The position numbers and the translations under genes were made by a program. Of a stretch of 64,000 bases of DNA, positions 16,452-24,918 are shown one piece after another. This DNA is from Pseudomonas thermotolerans DSM 14292 (GTDB lineage Bacteria; Pseudomonadota; Gammaproteobacteria; Pseudomonadales; Pseudomonadaceae): assembly GCF_000364625.1 (NCBI RefSeq), contig NZ_KB822615.1, positions 23,056 through 87,055 on the forward strand. The letters run 5' to 3'. The first letter of the stretch is position 1. Every line of letters starts with the position of its first letter. The notes under the pieces were generated by a model. That model was not told where the DNA came from. It was given only the letters and a program-made list of their open reading frames with translations, and did no database searches.

Positions 16452-17630
16452 TCAGTCGGCGGCCGGCGCCTCCTGGCGGCGCAGCGCCCGGTACAGCTCG
16501 GCTTCGTCGAGCAGGCCGACCAGCCGGCCCTGTTCCTCGAGGAGCAGCGGGTGGCGGCTGTGGTGGCGTACCTGCAGGGCGTCGCGCAGGGCGATGCCGG
16601 CGTCCACCAGGGTCGGCCGTGGGCGCAGCCCGTCCAGCGGCTGGCCCGGCGTCCAGCGTTGCAGCTCGAGGGCTTCGGCGCCGCGCCGCGCGCTCAGCGG
16701 ACGCTGGTCCGCAGCCAGCTGTAGCCAGCAGTCCAGCTGTGCATCCAGACAGATTTCCCCCGTACTGCCGTTCAGGGGGCGCATCAGGCTGCGCCCGCGG
16801 AGGGCATCCAGCGGGTTGCAGTGGGCGACGAAGCTGCGTACGTAGTCGTCGGCGGGAGCGAGGAGGATCTGTTCTGGGCGACCGTGCTGGACGATCCGTC
16901 CGTCCTTCATGATGGCGATGCGGTTGCCCAGCTTGAGCGCCTCATCCAGGTCGTGGCTGACGAACACGATGGTCTTGCGCAGGCGTCGCTGCAGGTCGAG
17001 CAGCTCGCCCTGCAACTGCTGGCGGATCAGCGGGTCGAGGGCCGAGAAGGGCTCGTCCATCAGCAGGATGTCGGCGTCCATGGCCAGCGCCCGGGCCAGG
17101 CCGACGCGCTGCTGCATGCCCCCGGAGAGCTGCTCCGGGCGTTTGTCGCGCCAGGGGCCGAGCCCCACCAGCTCCAGCTGCTCGGCTACCCGGCGGCGCC
17201 GCTCGGTGGCCGGCAGGCCCTGCAGCTCCAGGCCGAAGCCGATGTTCTCGGCCACCGTCAGCCAGGGCAGCAGGGCGAACTGCTGGAACACCATGGCGAT
17301 GCGCCGGGTGCGCAGGACCTTGAGCTGCGCCGGGGTGCAGCGGGCCAGGTCCAGGGGCCGGCCGTCGTGCTCCAGCCACAGCCGCCCGCGGCTGATCCGG
17401 TTGAGGCCGTTGATGCAGCGCAGCAGGCTGGACTTGCCGGAGCCCGACAGCCCCATCAGCACGCAGGTCTCGCCGCGCTCCACCTCCAGGTCGGCGCCGG
17501 CCACCGCCACCAGCTGGCCGCAGTGGGCGAAGATCGCCTGGCGGTCGAGACCGGCGTCCAGCAGTTCCAGGGCCTGCCGGGGCCGTTTGCCGAACACCAG
17601 ATCCACCTGCTCGAACCGGATCAGGCTCAT
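16452..17630 (-). CDS. choV: Choline/quaternary-amine ABC transporter ATP-binding protein
   Basis: A 392-residue ATPase of the ProV/ChoV (glycine betaine/choline) class. Walker A is MGLSGSGKSS (about 65-74), the signature is LSGGMQQRVGLARALAM (about 165-181), and Walker B is ILLMDEPFSALDP (about 185-197). After the ATPase core, a C-terminal extension (about 270-392) contains a CBS-like region ending in RLVGLLDEAELYRALRRQ, typical of osmoprotectant importers. The start at 17630 makes a 4-bp overlap with the permease stop. A longer open frame upstream overlaps the permease and is rejected. The last gene of the choX-choW-choV order, as in Pseudomonas and Sinorhizobium. Confidence 0.85.
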   Translation of the reverse strand: MSLIRFEQVDLVFGKRPRQALELLDAGLDRQAIFAHCGQLVAVAGADLEVERGETCVLMGLSGSGKSSLLRCINGLNRISRGRLWLEHDGRPLDLARCTPAQLKVLRTRRIAMVFQQFALLPWLTVAENIGFGLELQGLPATERRRRVAEQLELVGLGPWRDKRPEQLSGGMQQRVGLARALAMDADILLMDEPFSALDPLIRQQLQGELLDLQRRLRKTIVFVSHDLDEALKLGNRIAIMKDGRIVQHGRPEQILLAPADDYVRSFVAHCNPLDALRGRSLMRPLNGSTGEICLDAQLDCWLQLAADQRPLSARRGAEALELQRWTPGQPLDGLRPRPTLVDAGIALRDALQVRHHSRHPLLLEEQGRLVGLLDEAELYRALRRQEAPAAD

Positions 17631-18487
17631 GGGCCGGACGCCTCCTGGCGCTGCCGCGGCGCCGGCGGCCGGCAGACCCGGTCGAGGAGGATCGCCAGCA
17701 GGACGATGGCCAGCCCGGCCTCGAAGCCGAGCCCCACGTCGGCGGTGTTCAAGGCGTTGACCACCGGCCGGCCGAGGCCGTCGGCGCCCACTAGGGCGGC
17801 GATCACCACCATGGACAGGGAGAGCATGATGCACTGGGTCACACCGGCGGCGATGCTCGGCATGGCATGCGGCAGCTCGATGCGGATCAGCAGCTGGCGC
17901 CGCGAGCAGCCGAAGGCGCGCCCGGCATCGAGCAGCTCGCGCGGCACGCCGCGGATGCCCAGGCAGGTCAGGCGGATCGGCGCGGCGATGGCGAATACCA
18001 CGGTGGAGATCAGACCGGGTACCGCGCCGAGGCCGAACAGGGTCAGGGTGGGGATCAGGTAGACGAAGGTGGGCACCGTCTGCATCAGATCGAGCAGCGG
18101 CCGCAGCAGGGTGTAGAAGCCTGGCCGGTGGGCGGCTAGCACCCCGAGGGGCACGCCGACGGCGACGCATAGCAGGGTGGCGAACAGCACCAGGGCCAGG
18201 GTCTCCAGGGTTTCCTGCCAGTAGCCGAGGTTGAGGATCAGCAGCAGCGCGGCGAGGCAGAACAGGGTCAGCCCCCAGCGCCGTTGCAGGGCGTGGGTGA
18301 GCAGGGTGAACAGGCCGATCAGCACCAGCGGGTGGAACCACAGCAGGGCGCCGGTGACGCCCTGGATCAACCCGTCGAGGACCACCGAGAGGGCATCGAA
18401 GTAGGCCGCGCCATGGCGAGTCAGCCAGTCCACGCCGCGGCTGACCGCCTCGCCGAGTGGCAGCTTGTGCTCCAGCCCAACGCCCAT
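17627..18487 (-). CDS. choW: Choline ABC transporter permease
   Basis: A 286-residue inner-membrane permease of the ProW/ChoW class with about six hydrophobic spans (for example VLIGLFTLLTH and LFCLAALLLILNLGYW). The EAA-type coupling loop is GVPRELLDAGRAFGCSRRQLLIRIELP (about 183-209), preceded by LMQTVPTFVYLIP (about 140-152), a conserved ProW-family stretch. It lies 1 bp after the binding-protein stop and overlaps choV by 4 bp, so all three subunits are co-transcribed. Confidence 0.88.
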   Translation of the reverse strand: MGVGLEHKLPLGEAVSRGVDWLTRHGAAYFDALSVVLDGLIQGVTGALLWFHPLVLIGLFTLLTHALQRRWGLTLFCLAALLLILNLGYWQETLETLALVLFATLLCVAVGVPLGVLAAHRPGFYTLLRPLLDLMQTVPTFVYLIPTLTLFGLGAVPGLISTVVFAIAAPIRLTCLGIRGVPRELLDAGRAFGCSRRQLLIRIELPHAMPSIAAGVTQCIMLSLSMVVIAALVGADGLGRPVVNALNTADVGLGFEAGLAIVLLAILLDRVCRPPAPRQRQEASGP

Positions 18488-18488
18488 C

Positions 18489-19442
18489 TCAGTCCGCCAT
18501 CCGCGCCTTCACCCTCTCCACGCCGGGGCGTCCGTCGCGGCCACTGACTCCGGCCAGCCAGGCGTCGAGCGCCTGGGGGTTGGCGCGCAGCCAGGCGCGC
18601 GCCGCCTCCCGCGGCTTGCGCCTGGCGTTGAGCACTTGGTCCATCAGTTGGTTCTCCATGTCCAGGCTGAACACCAGATTGCCGAGCAGCCGGCCGACGT
18701 TCGGGCACTCCCGGGTGTAGCCCTTGCGCACGTTGGTGTAGACGGTGGCGCGCCCGTAGTCGGGGCCGAAGAAGGCATCGCCGCCACTCAGATAGCGCAT
18801 GTCCAGCTGGGTGTTCATCGGGTGCGGTTCCCAGCCGAGGAACACCACCCAGTCCCTGCTGCGCTGGGCGCGGCGCACCTGGGCGAGCATCGCCGCCTCG
18901 CTGGACTCCACCAGCTTGAAGTCGCCGAGGCCGAAGGCGTTCTGTTCGATCATGCTCTGGATCAGGCGGTTGCCGTCGTTGCCCGGCTCGATGCCGTAGA
19001 GCTTGCCGCCCAGCCGGTCGCGGAACCGTGCGATGTCGGCGAAGTCGCGCAGACCGGCCTGGTAGACGTAGGCGGGTACTGCCAGGGTGTACTTGGCGCC
19101 CTCCAGGTTGGCGCGCAGGGTCTCCACCGAGCCTTCCTCGCGGTAGCGGCGGATGTCGTTCTCCATGGTCGGCATCCAGTTGCCGAGGAACACGTCCAGG
19201 TCGCCGTTGGCCAGCGAGCGGTAGGCCACCGGCACCGACAGGGTGCTGGTGCGGGTACTGTAGCCGAGCGCTTCGAGCAGCTCGCTGGCCAGCGCGGTGG
19301 TGACGCTGATGTCGGTCCAGCCGACGTCTGCGAAGCGCACCGTGGAGCAGGACTCCGGCTCGCCGGCCGCCGCCGTTGGTGACAGGCCGGCGAGGGGAGA
19401 GAGCGCGGCCAGCAGGACGAGGGAGGCGGTCTTCATCGGCAT
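18489..19442 (-). CDS. choX: Choline ABC transporter periplasmic binding protein
   Basis: A 317-residue secreted binding protein. The signal peptide (about 1-26) ends near LSPTAAAG. The mature part has the ChoX-type aromatic cage signatures: DVGWTDISVTTALA (about 44-57), GNWMPTMENDI (about 89-99), YGIEPGNDGNRLI and LGWEPHPMNTQLDM, whose Trp residues are those expected to hold a trimethylammonium group. This favours choline over glycine betaine. The start at 19442 is chosen because AGGAG lies seven bases upstream; ATG 19436 is the alternative. It heads the importer operon. The small 67-residue gene ends 28 bp upstream, so the promoter may lie further up. Confidence 0.85.
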   Translation of the reverse strand: MPMKTASLVLLAALSPLAGLSPTAAAGEPESCSTVRFADVGWTDISVTTALASELLEALGYSTRTSTLSVPVAYRSLANGDLDVFLGNWMPTMENDIRRYREEGSVETLRANLEGAKYTLAVPAYVYQAGLRDFADIARFRDRLGGKLYGIEPGNDGNRLIQSMIEQNAFGLGDFKLVESSEAAMLAQVRRAQRSRDWVVFLGWEPHPMNTQLDMRYLSGGDAFFGPDYGRATVYTNVRKGYTRECPNVGRLLGNLVFSLDMENQLMDQVLNARRKPREAARAWLRANPQALDAWLAGVSGRDGRPGVERVKARMAD

Positions 19443-19470
19443 CGGCGATCTCCTCTGCCCGGAGGACGGG

Positions 19471-19674
19471 TTAGCGGACATCCGACCCGCGGGCCGGTGC
19501 ATCGGTTGCATCGGCGGCCCGCGGCTGGGCCCAGTAGCTCTGCTTGTGGCCGCGCGCGGCGAACTCCCGGGCCAGTGCCTCGGCCTCTGCGCGCGGCAGC
19601 CCGGCGCGGACCAGGAAGCGGTTGCCGTTGTCGTCCAGGCGCAGCACGCACCAGTCGACTGCCGGGGTCTTCAT
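19471..19674 (-). CDS. Small conserved-looking hypothetical protein (67 aa)
   Basis: A 67-residue soluble protein with no signal peptide. The N-terminal DWCVLRLDDNGNRFLVRAGL followed by AEALAREFAARGHKQSYW resembles a single SPOR-like or cold-shock-sized alpha/beta unit, but I cannot assign a family. Its ATG overlaps the stop of the DUF308 gene as ATGA, which argues that it is translated by coupling. It lies between that gene and choX on the same strand. The function is unknown. Confidence 0.55.
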   Translation of the reverse strand: MKTPAVDWCVLRLDDNGNRFLVRAGLPRAEAEALAREFAARGHKQSYWAQPRAADATDAPARGSDVR

Positions 19675-20228
19675 GCGTGCAGCCGGGCGGTGCCGCGCAG
19701 GCGCCAGGCGAGCAGGATCAGCAGCACGCCGAAGACTAGCGCGTAGACACCGATCAGCCAGATCATCGCCAGTGCCCCGGCGCCGGGGAATACCAGCAGG
19801 AGCAGGCCGAACAGCAGCGAGAGAGCCCCGGACAGGCCGAGCCACCATTCGTTGACCAGCAACTGGCGTACCCGCAGGGCGGCGATGATCTGCAGCGCGC
19901 CGATGGCGATGGCCCAGATGGCGATCAGCATCAGCAGGCCGAGGGCGGTGATCTGCGGCCAGAACAGCGCCACCAGGCCGGCGAGCACACCGAGCAGGCC
20001 GACCACCAGCAGCGGCCAGAGCGGTTCGCCCTCATGGCGCATGCGCCAGGCGCCGATCAGTGAGAAGATACCGTCGACCAGCGCATAGGCGCCGAAGATG
20101 GCGATCAGCACGGTCAGTACCAGTCCCGGCCAGGCCAGGGCCAGTACCCCGAACAGCACCGCGGCGAGGCCGCGCAACGCGATCCATTTCCAGTGTTGGC
20201 CCAGGTTCAGCCAGAGCGGATGGTGCAT
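19671..20228 (-). CDS. HdeD-like (DUF308) inner-membrane protein
   Basis: A 185-residue polytopic membrane protein with six hydrophobic segments arranged as two repeats (GLAAVLFGVLALAWPGLVL..., LVVGLLGVLAGLVALFWPQ..., GLSGALSLLFGLLLLVFPG...). The W-P-G/W-P-Q/F-P-G turn after each second helix is characteristic of the HdeD/DUF308 family, named for the E. coli acid-resistance protein. The biochemical role is unknown. A strong GAGGAGAG ribosome-binding site precedes the ATG. It diverges from the DUF2780 gene across 162 bp that should contain both promoters. Confidence 0.8.
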   Translation of the reverse strand: MHHPLWLNLGQHWKWIALRGLAAVLFGVLALAWPGLVLTVLIAIFGAYALVDGIFSLIGAWRMRHEGEPLWPLLVVGLLGVLAGLVALFWPQITALGLLMLIAIWAIAIGALQIIAALRVRQLLVNEWWLGLSGALSLLFGLLLLVFPGAGALAMIWLIGVYALVFGVLLILLAWRLRGTARLHA

Positions 20229-20390
20229 GGTCTCTCCTCTTTTGACGGCAGAGTCCTCCTAGAAACCATAGTCGCTCTGGCCGGGGATGGTGGCCGGACC
20301 TGGATCTCGTCGCTCGGGCCGTCCGGGAACGTGGCGCCGAGGCTCCGGTCGAATCCCCGTCTTATCATTACCGCAGCAAGGAGCCTCACC

Positions 20391-20951
20391 ATGAACATGC
20401 AACCGTCCCGTCTGCTGGCTGCCGCCCTGGTGCTGGCCGCCGCCCCGGCCTTCGCCTTCAATCTTGGTGACGCCGCCAAGGTGGTGGCCGGCGCCGCCAG
20501 CCAGAACGTGGATGTCAGCAAGGTGGCGACCACCCCGCAGACCACCGAGCTGCTCAACGTGCTGACTGGCCAGCTGGGTGTCACCCCGGTGCAGGCGGTG
20601 GGCGGCACCGGCGCTCTGCTCGGCATGGCCCAGAACAACCTGCCGGCGGCCGATTACTCGCAGCTGCTGAGCGCCGTACCGGGGCTCGAGAAGTTCTCCG
20701 CGAACAAGGCCCTGACCAACCTCGGTGCGCTGAGCGGCGTGCTCGGCAGCCAGCAGGGCAGCACCGCCAGCGGCACTCTCGGCCAGCTGTCCACCCTCGG
20801 CGACGTCAGCAAGACCTTCGGCGCCCTGGGCATGGAGAGCAGCATGACCGGCCAGTTCGCCCGGGTGCTGCTCGACTACTTCGGCCAGCAGGGCCTGAAC
20901 AGCGGCGTGCTCAACACCCTGGGCAGCCTGTGGGGGGTGACTGGCGGCTAA
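20391..20951 (+). CDS. Secreted DUF2780 protein
   Basis: A 186-residue protein with a clear Sec signal peptide (MNMQPSRLLAAALVLAAAPAFA, cleavage after AFA). The mature part is rich in Gly, Ser, Leu and Gln, with repeated helical segments (LLNVLTGQLGVTPVQAVGGT and LTNLGALSGVLGSQQG), matching the DUF2780 (VcgC/VcgE-type) family of periplasmic or surface proteins of unknown function. AAGGAG is 8 bp upstream of the ATG. A longer open frame to the left lacks a signal peptide at its start and is not used. It is monocistronic, with the convergent lipoprotein gene 24 bp downstream. Confidence 0.75.
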   Translation: MNMQPSRLLAAALVLAAAPAFAFNLGDAAKVVAGAASQNVDVSKVATTPQTTELLNVLTGQLGVTPVQAVGGTGALLGMAQNNLPAADYSQLLSAVPGLEKFSANKALTNLGALSGVLGSQQGSTASGTLGQLSTLGDVSKTFGALGMESSMTGQFARVLLDYFGQQGLNSGVLNTLGSLWGVTGG

Positions 20952-20975
20952 GCGGCCCGGTTGGCGCGGCGGGGC

Positions 20976-21407
20976 TCATTCCCAGTCCAGCCGCGCCAGC
21001 TTCCAGTCGCCGTCCTCCAGGCGCCATTCCAGGCGTACGCTGTAGAGACGCGCGCTGTCGGGCAGTAGCCCTGAGGCGCCGCTGACGGCCACCTGTGCCT
21101 CGGTGTAGCCGCGGCTGGACAGCGCCGCATCCAGCCAGCTGCGCCTGGCCGGGGCGAAGATCCGCACCTGCTGGTGGCGGAGGAACAGCAGCGCCAGGGT
21201 GCGCCTGGCCCAGTCGCGGTCCTGGCTCTGCTGGGCGCGGAAGTCGTCGGTGAGCTGGTCGAGCACCGCGGCGTTGCGCCTGGCCTCCAGGTTGTCCTGC
21301 AGTTGCTGCACCGCGGCCTCCAGGGCGGCCAGAGGCTCCTCGCGGGCGCAGCCGGCGAGCAGGGCGAGGACCAGCAGCAGGGGGAGGGCGAAGAACCTGG
21401 GCGACAT
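20976..21407 (-). CDS. Putative lipoprotein
   Basis: A 143-residue predicted lipoprotein. The signal sequence [20 protein letters not shown] has a lipobox LLAGC with the acylated Cys at 20 and Ala at +2 (outer-membrane sorting). A helical segment (about 25-60) is followed by a compact alpha/beta C terminus ([22 protein letters not shown]) suggestive of a cystatin/NTF2-like fold. ATG 21407 has AGGAG six bases upstream; an in-frame ATG at 21425 is less well placed. The function is unknown. It is divergent from pip across 85 bp. Confidence 0.65.
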   Translation of the reverse strand: MSPRFFALPLLLVLALLAGCAREEPLAALEAAVQQLQDNLEARRNAAVLDQLTDDFRAQQSQDRDWARRTLALLFLRHQQVRIFAPARRSWLDAALSSRGYTEAQVAVSGASGLLPDSARLYSVRLEWRLEDGDWKLARLDWE

Positions 21408-21492
21408 GCCGAACTCCTGTTTCATGGTTATGATGGATGGCTCGATCGGGTCGGTCGAGCGGCAGCCTATGTAACGCAGACTGGAGAGCACC

Positions 21493-22467
21493 ATGCTGAC
21501 ATTGTTTCCGGAGATAAAGCCCTACGCCCGCCACTCGCTGGCGGTGGAGGCGCCGCACGTCCTCTACGTGGACGAGAGCGGCTCGCCGGACGGCCTGCCG
21601 GTGCTGTTCGTCCACGGCGGTCCGGGGGCCGGCTGCGATGCCGCCAGCCGCCGCTACTTCGACCCCACCCTGTACCGCATCATCACCTTCGATCAGCGCG
21701 GCTGCGGCCGTTCCACGCCCCACGCCAGCCTGGAGAACAACACCACCTGGCACCTGGTGGCGGACATGGAGCGCATCCGCGAGCATCTGGGCATCGACAA
21801 GTGGGTACTGTTCGGCGGCTCCTGGGGCTCGACCCTGTCACTGGCCTACGCGCAGAGCCATCCCGAGCGGGTCCACGCGCTGATCCTGCGCGGCATCTTC
21901 CTGTGCCGTCCGCAGGAGATCCAGTGGTTCTACCAGGAAGGCGCCAGCCGCCTGTTCCCCGACTACTGGCAGGACTACCTGGCGCCGATCCCCCAGGAGG
22001 AGCGCGGCGACCTGGTGCAGGCCTTCTACCGGCGCCTCACCGGTCCCGACCAGATCGCCCAGATGCACGCCGCCAAGGCCTGGTCGATGTGGGAAGGACG
22101 CACCGCCACCCTGCGTCCCAACCCGCTGGTGGTGGACCACTTCAGCGAGCCGCAGCGGGCCCTGTCGATCGCCCGCATCGAGTGCCACTACTTCGTCAAC
22201 AACGCCTTTCTGGATCCCGACCAACTGCTCCGCGACATGCCGAAGATCGCCCATCTGCCGGGGATCATCGTGCATGGCCGCTACGACGTGGTCTGCCCGC
22301 TGGACAACGCCTGGGCGCTGCATCAGGCCTGGCCGAACAGCGAGCTGCACATCATCCGCGACGCCGGGCATGCCGCCTCCGAGGTGGGCATCACCGACGC
22401 CCTGGTACGCGCCGCCAACCAGGTGGCCCGCAACCTGCTCGACCTGCCGCCGGACGAAGACGCATGA
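21493..22467 (+). CDS. pip: Proline iminopeptidase
   Basis: A 324-residue alpha/beta hydrolase (peptidase S33) that releases N-terminal proline from peptides. Motifs are the oxyanion region [12 protein letters not shown] (about 39-50), [16 protein letters not shown] (about 60-76), the nucleophile elbow [13 protein letters not shown] (about 106-118), a late acid in [10 protein letters not shown] (about 260-269) and the catalytic His in DAGHAASE (about 291-298). The length matches the family. It overlaps dtd by ATGA, the same pair as PA5080-PA5079. Confidence 0.93.
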   Translation: MLTLFPEIKPYARHSLAVEAPHVLYVDESGSPDGLPVLFVHGGPGAGCDAASRRYFDPTLYRIITFDQRGCGRSTPHASLENNTTWHLVADMERIREHLGIDKWVLFGGSWGSTLSLAYAQSHPERVHALILRGIFLCRPQEIQWFYQEGASRLFPDYWQDYLAPIPQEERGDLVQAFYRRLTGPDQIAQMHAAKAWSMWEGRTATLRPNPLVVDHFSEPQRALSIARIECHYFVNNAFLDPDQLLRDMPKIAHLPGIIVHGRYDVVCPLDNAWALHQAWPNSELHIIRDAGHAASEVGITDALVRAANQVARNLLDLPPDEDA

Positions 22468-22901
22468 AGGCCCTGATCCAGCGTGTCAGCGCCGCGCGCG
22501 TCGAGGTAGCGGGGGAAGTGGTCGGGGCCATCGATCAGGGCCTGCTGGCGCTGGTCGGCATCGAGCCGCAGGACGACGCCGAGAGCGTCGCCAGGATGCT
22601 CCATCGGCTGCTCAACTACCGGGTGTTCGCCGATGCCGAGGGGCGCATGAACCGCTCCCTGAAGGACGTCGGCGGCGGCTTGCTGCTGGTCTCCCAGTTC
22701 ACCCTCGCGGCGGATACCAAAAGCGGCCTGCGCCCGAGCTTTTCCAGCGCCGCGCCGCCGGCCCAGGGCGAGGCGCTGTTCGACGCCCTGGTCGCGCGGG
22801 CCCGCGAGCAGCACCCGCAGGTGGCCACCGGGCGCTTCGGCGCCAACATGCAGGTGCACCTGGTCAACGACGGCCCGGTGACCTTCCTTCTCGAGGTCTG
22901 A
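22464..22901 (+). CDS. dtd: D-aminoacyl-tRNA deacylase
   Basis: A 145-residue enzyme that hydrolyses D-aminoacyl-tRNA, and glycyl-tRNA(Ala), to keep D-amino acids out of translation. The family signatures are present: [15 protein letters not shown] at the start, [20 protein letters not shown] (about 76-95) with the S-Q-F motif, and [11 protein letters not shown] at the C terminus with the N-x-G-P-x-T motif. Translationally coupled to pip. Confidence 0.95.
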   Translation: MKALIQRVSAARVEVAGEVVGAIDQGLLALVGIEPQDDAESVARMLHRLLNYRVFADAEGRMNRSLKDVGGGLLLVSQFTLAADTKSGLRPSFSSAAPPAQGEALFDALVARAREQHPQVATGRFGANMQVHLVNDGPVTFLLEV

Positions 22902-22910
22902 ACCGGCCGC

Positions 22911-23324
22911 CTAGAACGCCGGGCCGAGCGGGTGCAGATCGTTGTCGGCCAGCCAGTCGATGGCCAGCTCGCGCAGCCGCGCGGCCTCGAACTCGGCCCA
23001 CGCGCGCTCCAGCTCCGGGTATTCGGTCAGTACGTGGCGGAAGGCGCGCACCGGCTTGCGTCCGGCCAGGGCGTGGGACAGTTGGTGGTAGGCGTGGGGA
23101 TGGCGGACGCTGGCGAGGAACTCTTCCATCAGCTGGTAGCCGTCGCGGCTCTCCAGCGGTTCGATGGCCAGGTAGCGCTCCGGCTCGCTCTCCAGCTCCC
23201 GCCCCAGCTCCGGGTCGCCGTCGAACGGCAGCAGACGGCCGCTCAGCAGGTCGAGGTAGCAGGCCGGGTTGCGGCTGCTGAGCGCCTGGGCCAGGCCGTC
23301 GAGGTCGATGGTCAGGGGACGCAT
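22911..23324 (-). CDS. UPF0158 family protein
   Basis: A 137-residue soluble protein of the UPF0158 family, unknown function. Recognisable segments are the N-terminal LTIDLDGLAQAL, YLDLLSGRLLPF, RYLAIEPLESRDGYQLMEEF and the C-terminal REYPELE-like RAWAEFEAARLRELAIDWL. The start at 23324 follows GGAGG eight bases upstream; a TTG 18 bp upstream is in frame but has no ribosome-binding site. Convergent with dtd, 9 bp apart. Confidence 0.8.
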   Translation of the reverse strand: MRPLTIDLDGLAQALSSRNPACYLDLLSGRLLPFDGDPELGRELESEPERYLAIEPLESRDGYQLMEEFLASVRHPHAYHQLSHALAGRKPVRAFRHVLTEYPELERAWAEFEAARLRELAIDWLADNDLHPLGPAF

Positions 23325-23389
23325 GGCCGGATCCTCCCGCAACGGATTACCGCAGCATCCTCCTCCGTCCGCGCACCGCTGTCCACGCT

Positions 23390-23980
23390 TCAGGCGCCGC
23401 GCAGGGCCTCGGCGACGAAGTCCAGGCGGTCCTGGCCGAAGAACAGCTCGCCGTCGACGAAGAAGCTCGGCGCGCCGAACACCCCGCGGGACACGGCTTC
23501 CTCGGTGGTGGCCCGGAGGCGTTCCTTGACCGCCTCGTCGGCGATCCGCCGGAGGAAGTCCTCGGGGTCGAAGCCGGTGGCGCCCAGCACCTCGGCGACC
23601 ACCGCCGGGTCGTTTAGATTCTTCTCCTCGACCCAGATGGCTTCGAACAGCGCGGTCAGGTAGTCGTGGAAGCGCGCCTCGTCCTCGTAGGCGGCGGCGC
23701 CGCGCATCAGCTGCAGGGTGTTGATCGGGAAGTGTGGGTTGAAGCGCAGCGGCACCCCGTAGCGGCGGGCGAAGCGCGCCAGGTCGCGGAACAGGTAGGC
23801 GCCCTTGGCGGGCACTTCCAGCGGTGCGCGGTTGCCGGTGGCCTTGAACACCCCGCCGAGCAGGAAGGGCCGCCAGCGGATCGTCGCGCCGGTTTCGGCG
23901 GCGATCCGCGGCAGCTGGGTCCAGGCCAGGTAGGCGGCCGGGCTGCCCACGTCGAAGAAGAATTCCACGGATTTGCTCAT
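23390..23980 (-). CDS. 2-hydroxychromene-2-carboxylate isomerase family protein
   Basis: A 196-residue DsbA/GST-kappa-fold protein. EFFFDVGSPAAYLAW (about 6-20) contains the Ser that replaces the Cys of thiol oxidoreductases and is the glutathione-contacting residue in NahD-type isomerases. PFLLGGVFKATGN (about 39-51) and the cis-Pro loop GVFGAPSFFVDGELFFGQDRL (about 167-187) are family hallmarks. NahD catalyses a glutathione-dependent isomerisation in naphthalene breakdown, but most chromosomal homologues act on unknown substrates, and no catabolic cluster is present here. It lies 49 bp downstream of the SDR gene on the same strand, probably co-transcribed. Confidence 0.8.
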   Translation of the reverse strand: MSKSVEFFFDVGSPAAYLAWTQLPRIAAETGATIRWRPFLLGGVFKATGNRAPLEVPAKGAYLFRDLARFARRYGVPLRFNPHFPINTLQLMRGAAAYEDEARFHDYLTALFEAIWVEEKNLNDPAVVAEVLGATGFDPEDFLRRIADEAVKERLRATTEEAVSRGVFGAPSFFVDGELFFGQDRLDFVAEALRGA

Positions 23981-24029
23981 CGGTCTTGTCCTTTTCGTTG
24001 TCGTTATCGCCCCGCGGGGCTTCAAGGGA

Positions 24030-24758
24030 TCAGAACGTTTCGCACCAAGGGCGCAGATCCAGCTCGTGCACCCAGCAGTCGCGCGGCTGGCAGTGGATCT
24101 GCCAGTACTGCTCGGCGATGTGCTCGGGATTCAGGATGCCGTCCTCGGCCTTGCGGCGGTACAGCTCGGGGAAGGTTTCGCGGATGAAGGCGGTGTCGAT
24201 GGCGCCGTCGATCACCGGGTGGGCGACGTGGATGCCTTGCGGCCCCAGCTCGCGGGCCATGCTCTGGGCCAGGGCGCGCAGGGCGAACTTGGCTCCGGCG
24301 AAGGCGGCGAAGCCCTCGCGGCCGCGCAGCGAGGCTGTGGCGCCGGTGAAGATGATGGTCCCGCGGCCGCGCGGCAGCATCACCCGGGCGGCCTCGCGGC
24401 CGGTGAGGAAACCGGCCAGGGCGGCCATCTCCCAGACCTTGCGGTAGACCCGCTCGGTGGTTTCGGTGATGGAAAAGCGCACGTTGGCACCGATGTTGAA
24501 GATCACCGCCTCCAGCGGGGCGATCTGGCTTTCGATATGGCGGAACAGCTCGACCACCTGCGCCTCGACCCGGGCGTCGCAGCCGAAGGCATGTGCCGTG
24601 CCGCCGGCGGCGCGGATCTCGGCGGCCAGCGGCTCGAGCTTCTCGGCATGCCGGCGCACCAGGCAGGCGATCAGTCCTTCGCGGGCGAAGCGCCGGGCGA
24701 TCGCCCCGCCGGTGGCGTCGCCGGCGCCCACGACCAGTACCGACCTGGGTTCGGGCAT
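24030..24758 (-). CDS. SDR-family oxidoreductase with Phe at the catalytic Tyr position
   Basis: A 242-residue Rossmann protein of the short-chain dehydrogenase family. The cofactor loop is VVGAGDATGGAIARRFA (about 9-25; G-x3-G-x-G equivalent), the mid-strand motif is FNIGANV (about 88-94; N-N-A-G equivalent), and the active-site region is GATASLRGREGFAAFAGAKFALRAL (about 130-154). The usual Y-x3-K is F-A-G-A-K, so the catalytic Tyr is absent while Lys and an upstream Ser remain. The C terminus is VHELDLRPWCETF. GGAGGA precedes ATG 24758. It probably still binds NAD(P), but normal SDR chemistry is doubtful. The downstream isomerase-like gene may share its pathway. Confidence 0.75.
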   Translation of the reverse strand: MPEPRSVLVVGAGDATGGAIARRFAREGLIACLVRRHAEKLEPLAAEIRAAGGTAHAFGCDARVEAQVVELFRHIESQIAPLEAVIFNIGANVRFSITETTERVYRKVWEMAALAGFLTGREAARVMLPRGRGTIIFTGATASLRGREGFAAFAGAKFALRALAQSMARELGPQGIHVAHPVIDGAIDTAFIRETFPELYRRKAEDGILNPEHIAEQYWQIHCQPRDCWVHELDLRPWCETF

Positions 24759-24918
24759 GGCCGTTCCTCCTGTTGTTGTCATTGAGTCGGGGAACCGGTT
24801 CCGATACTCGGTGCCTGGCCGGAGGCTGTCAATCGGCGGCCAGGCCCGGGGCGGGGGCCTGCGCGGGCCGGATCCGCGCCGGGCGCAGCGCGAACGGCCG
24901 CAGAGAGGCGCGTCGCGC

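Noticed and set aside
16452..18341. A single 629-residue reading of choV extended upstream
   Set aside because: The first 237 residues are out-of-frame choW sequence; ATG 17630 overlaps the choW stop and begins a normal ATPase.
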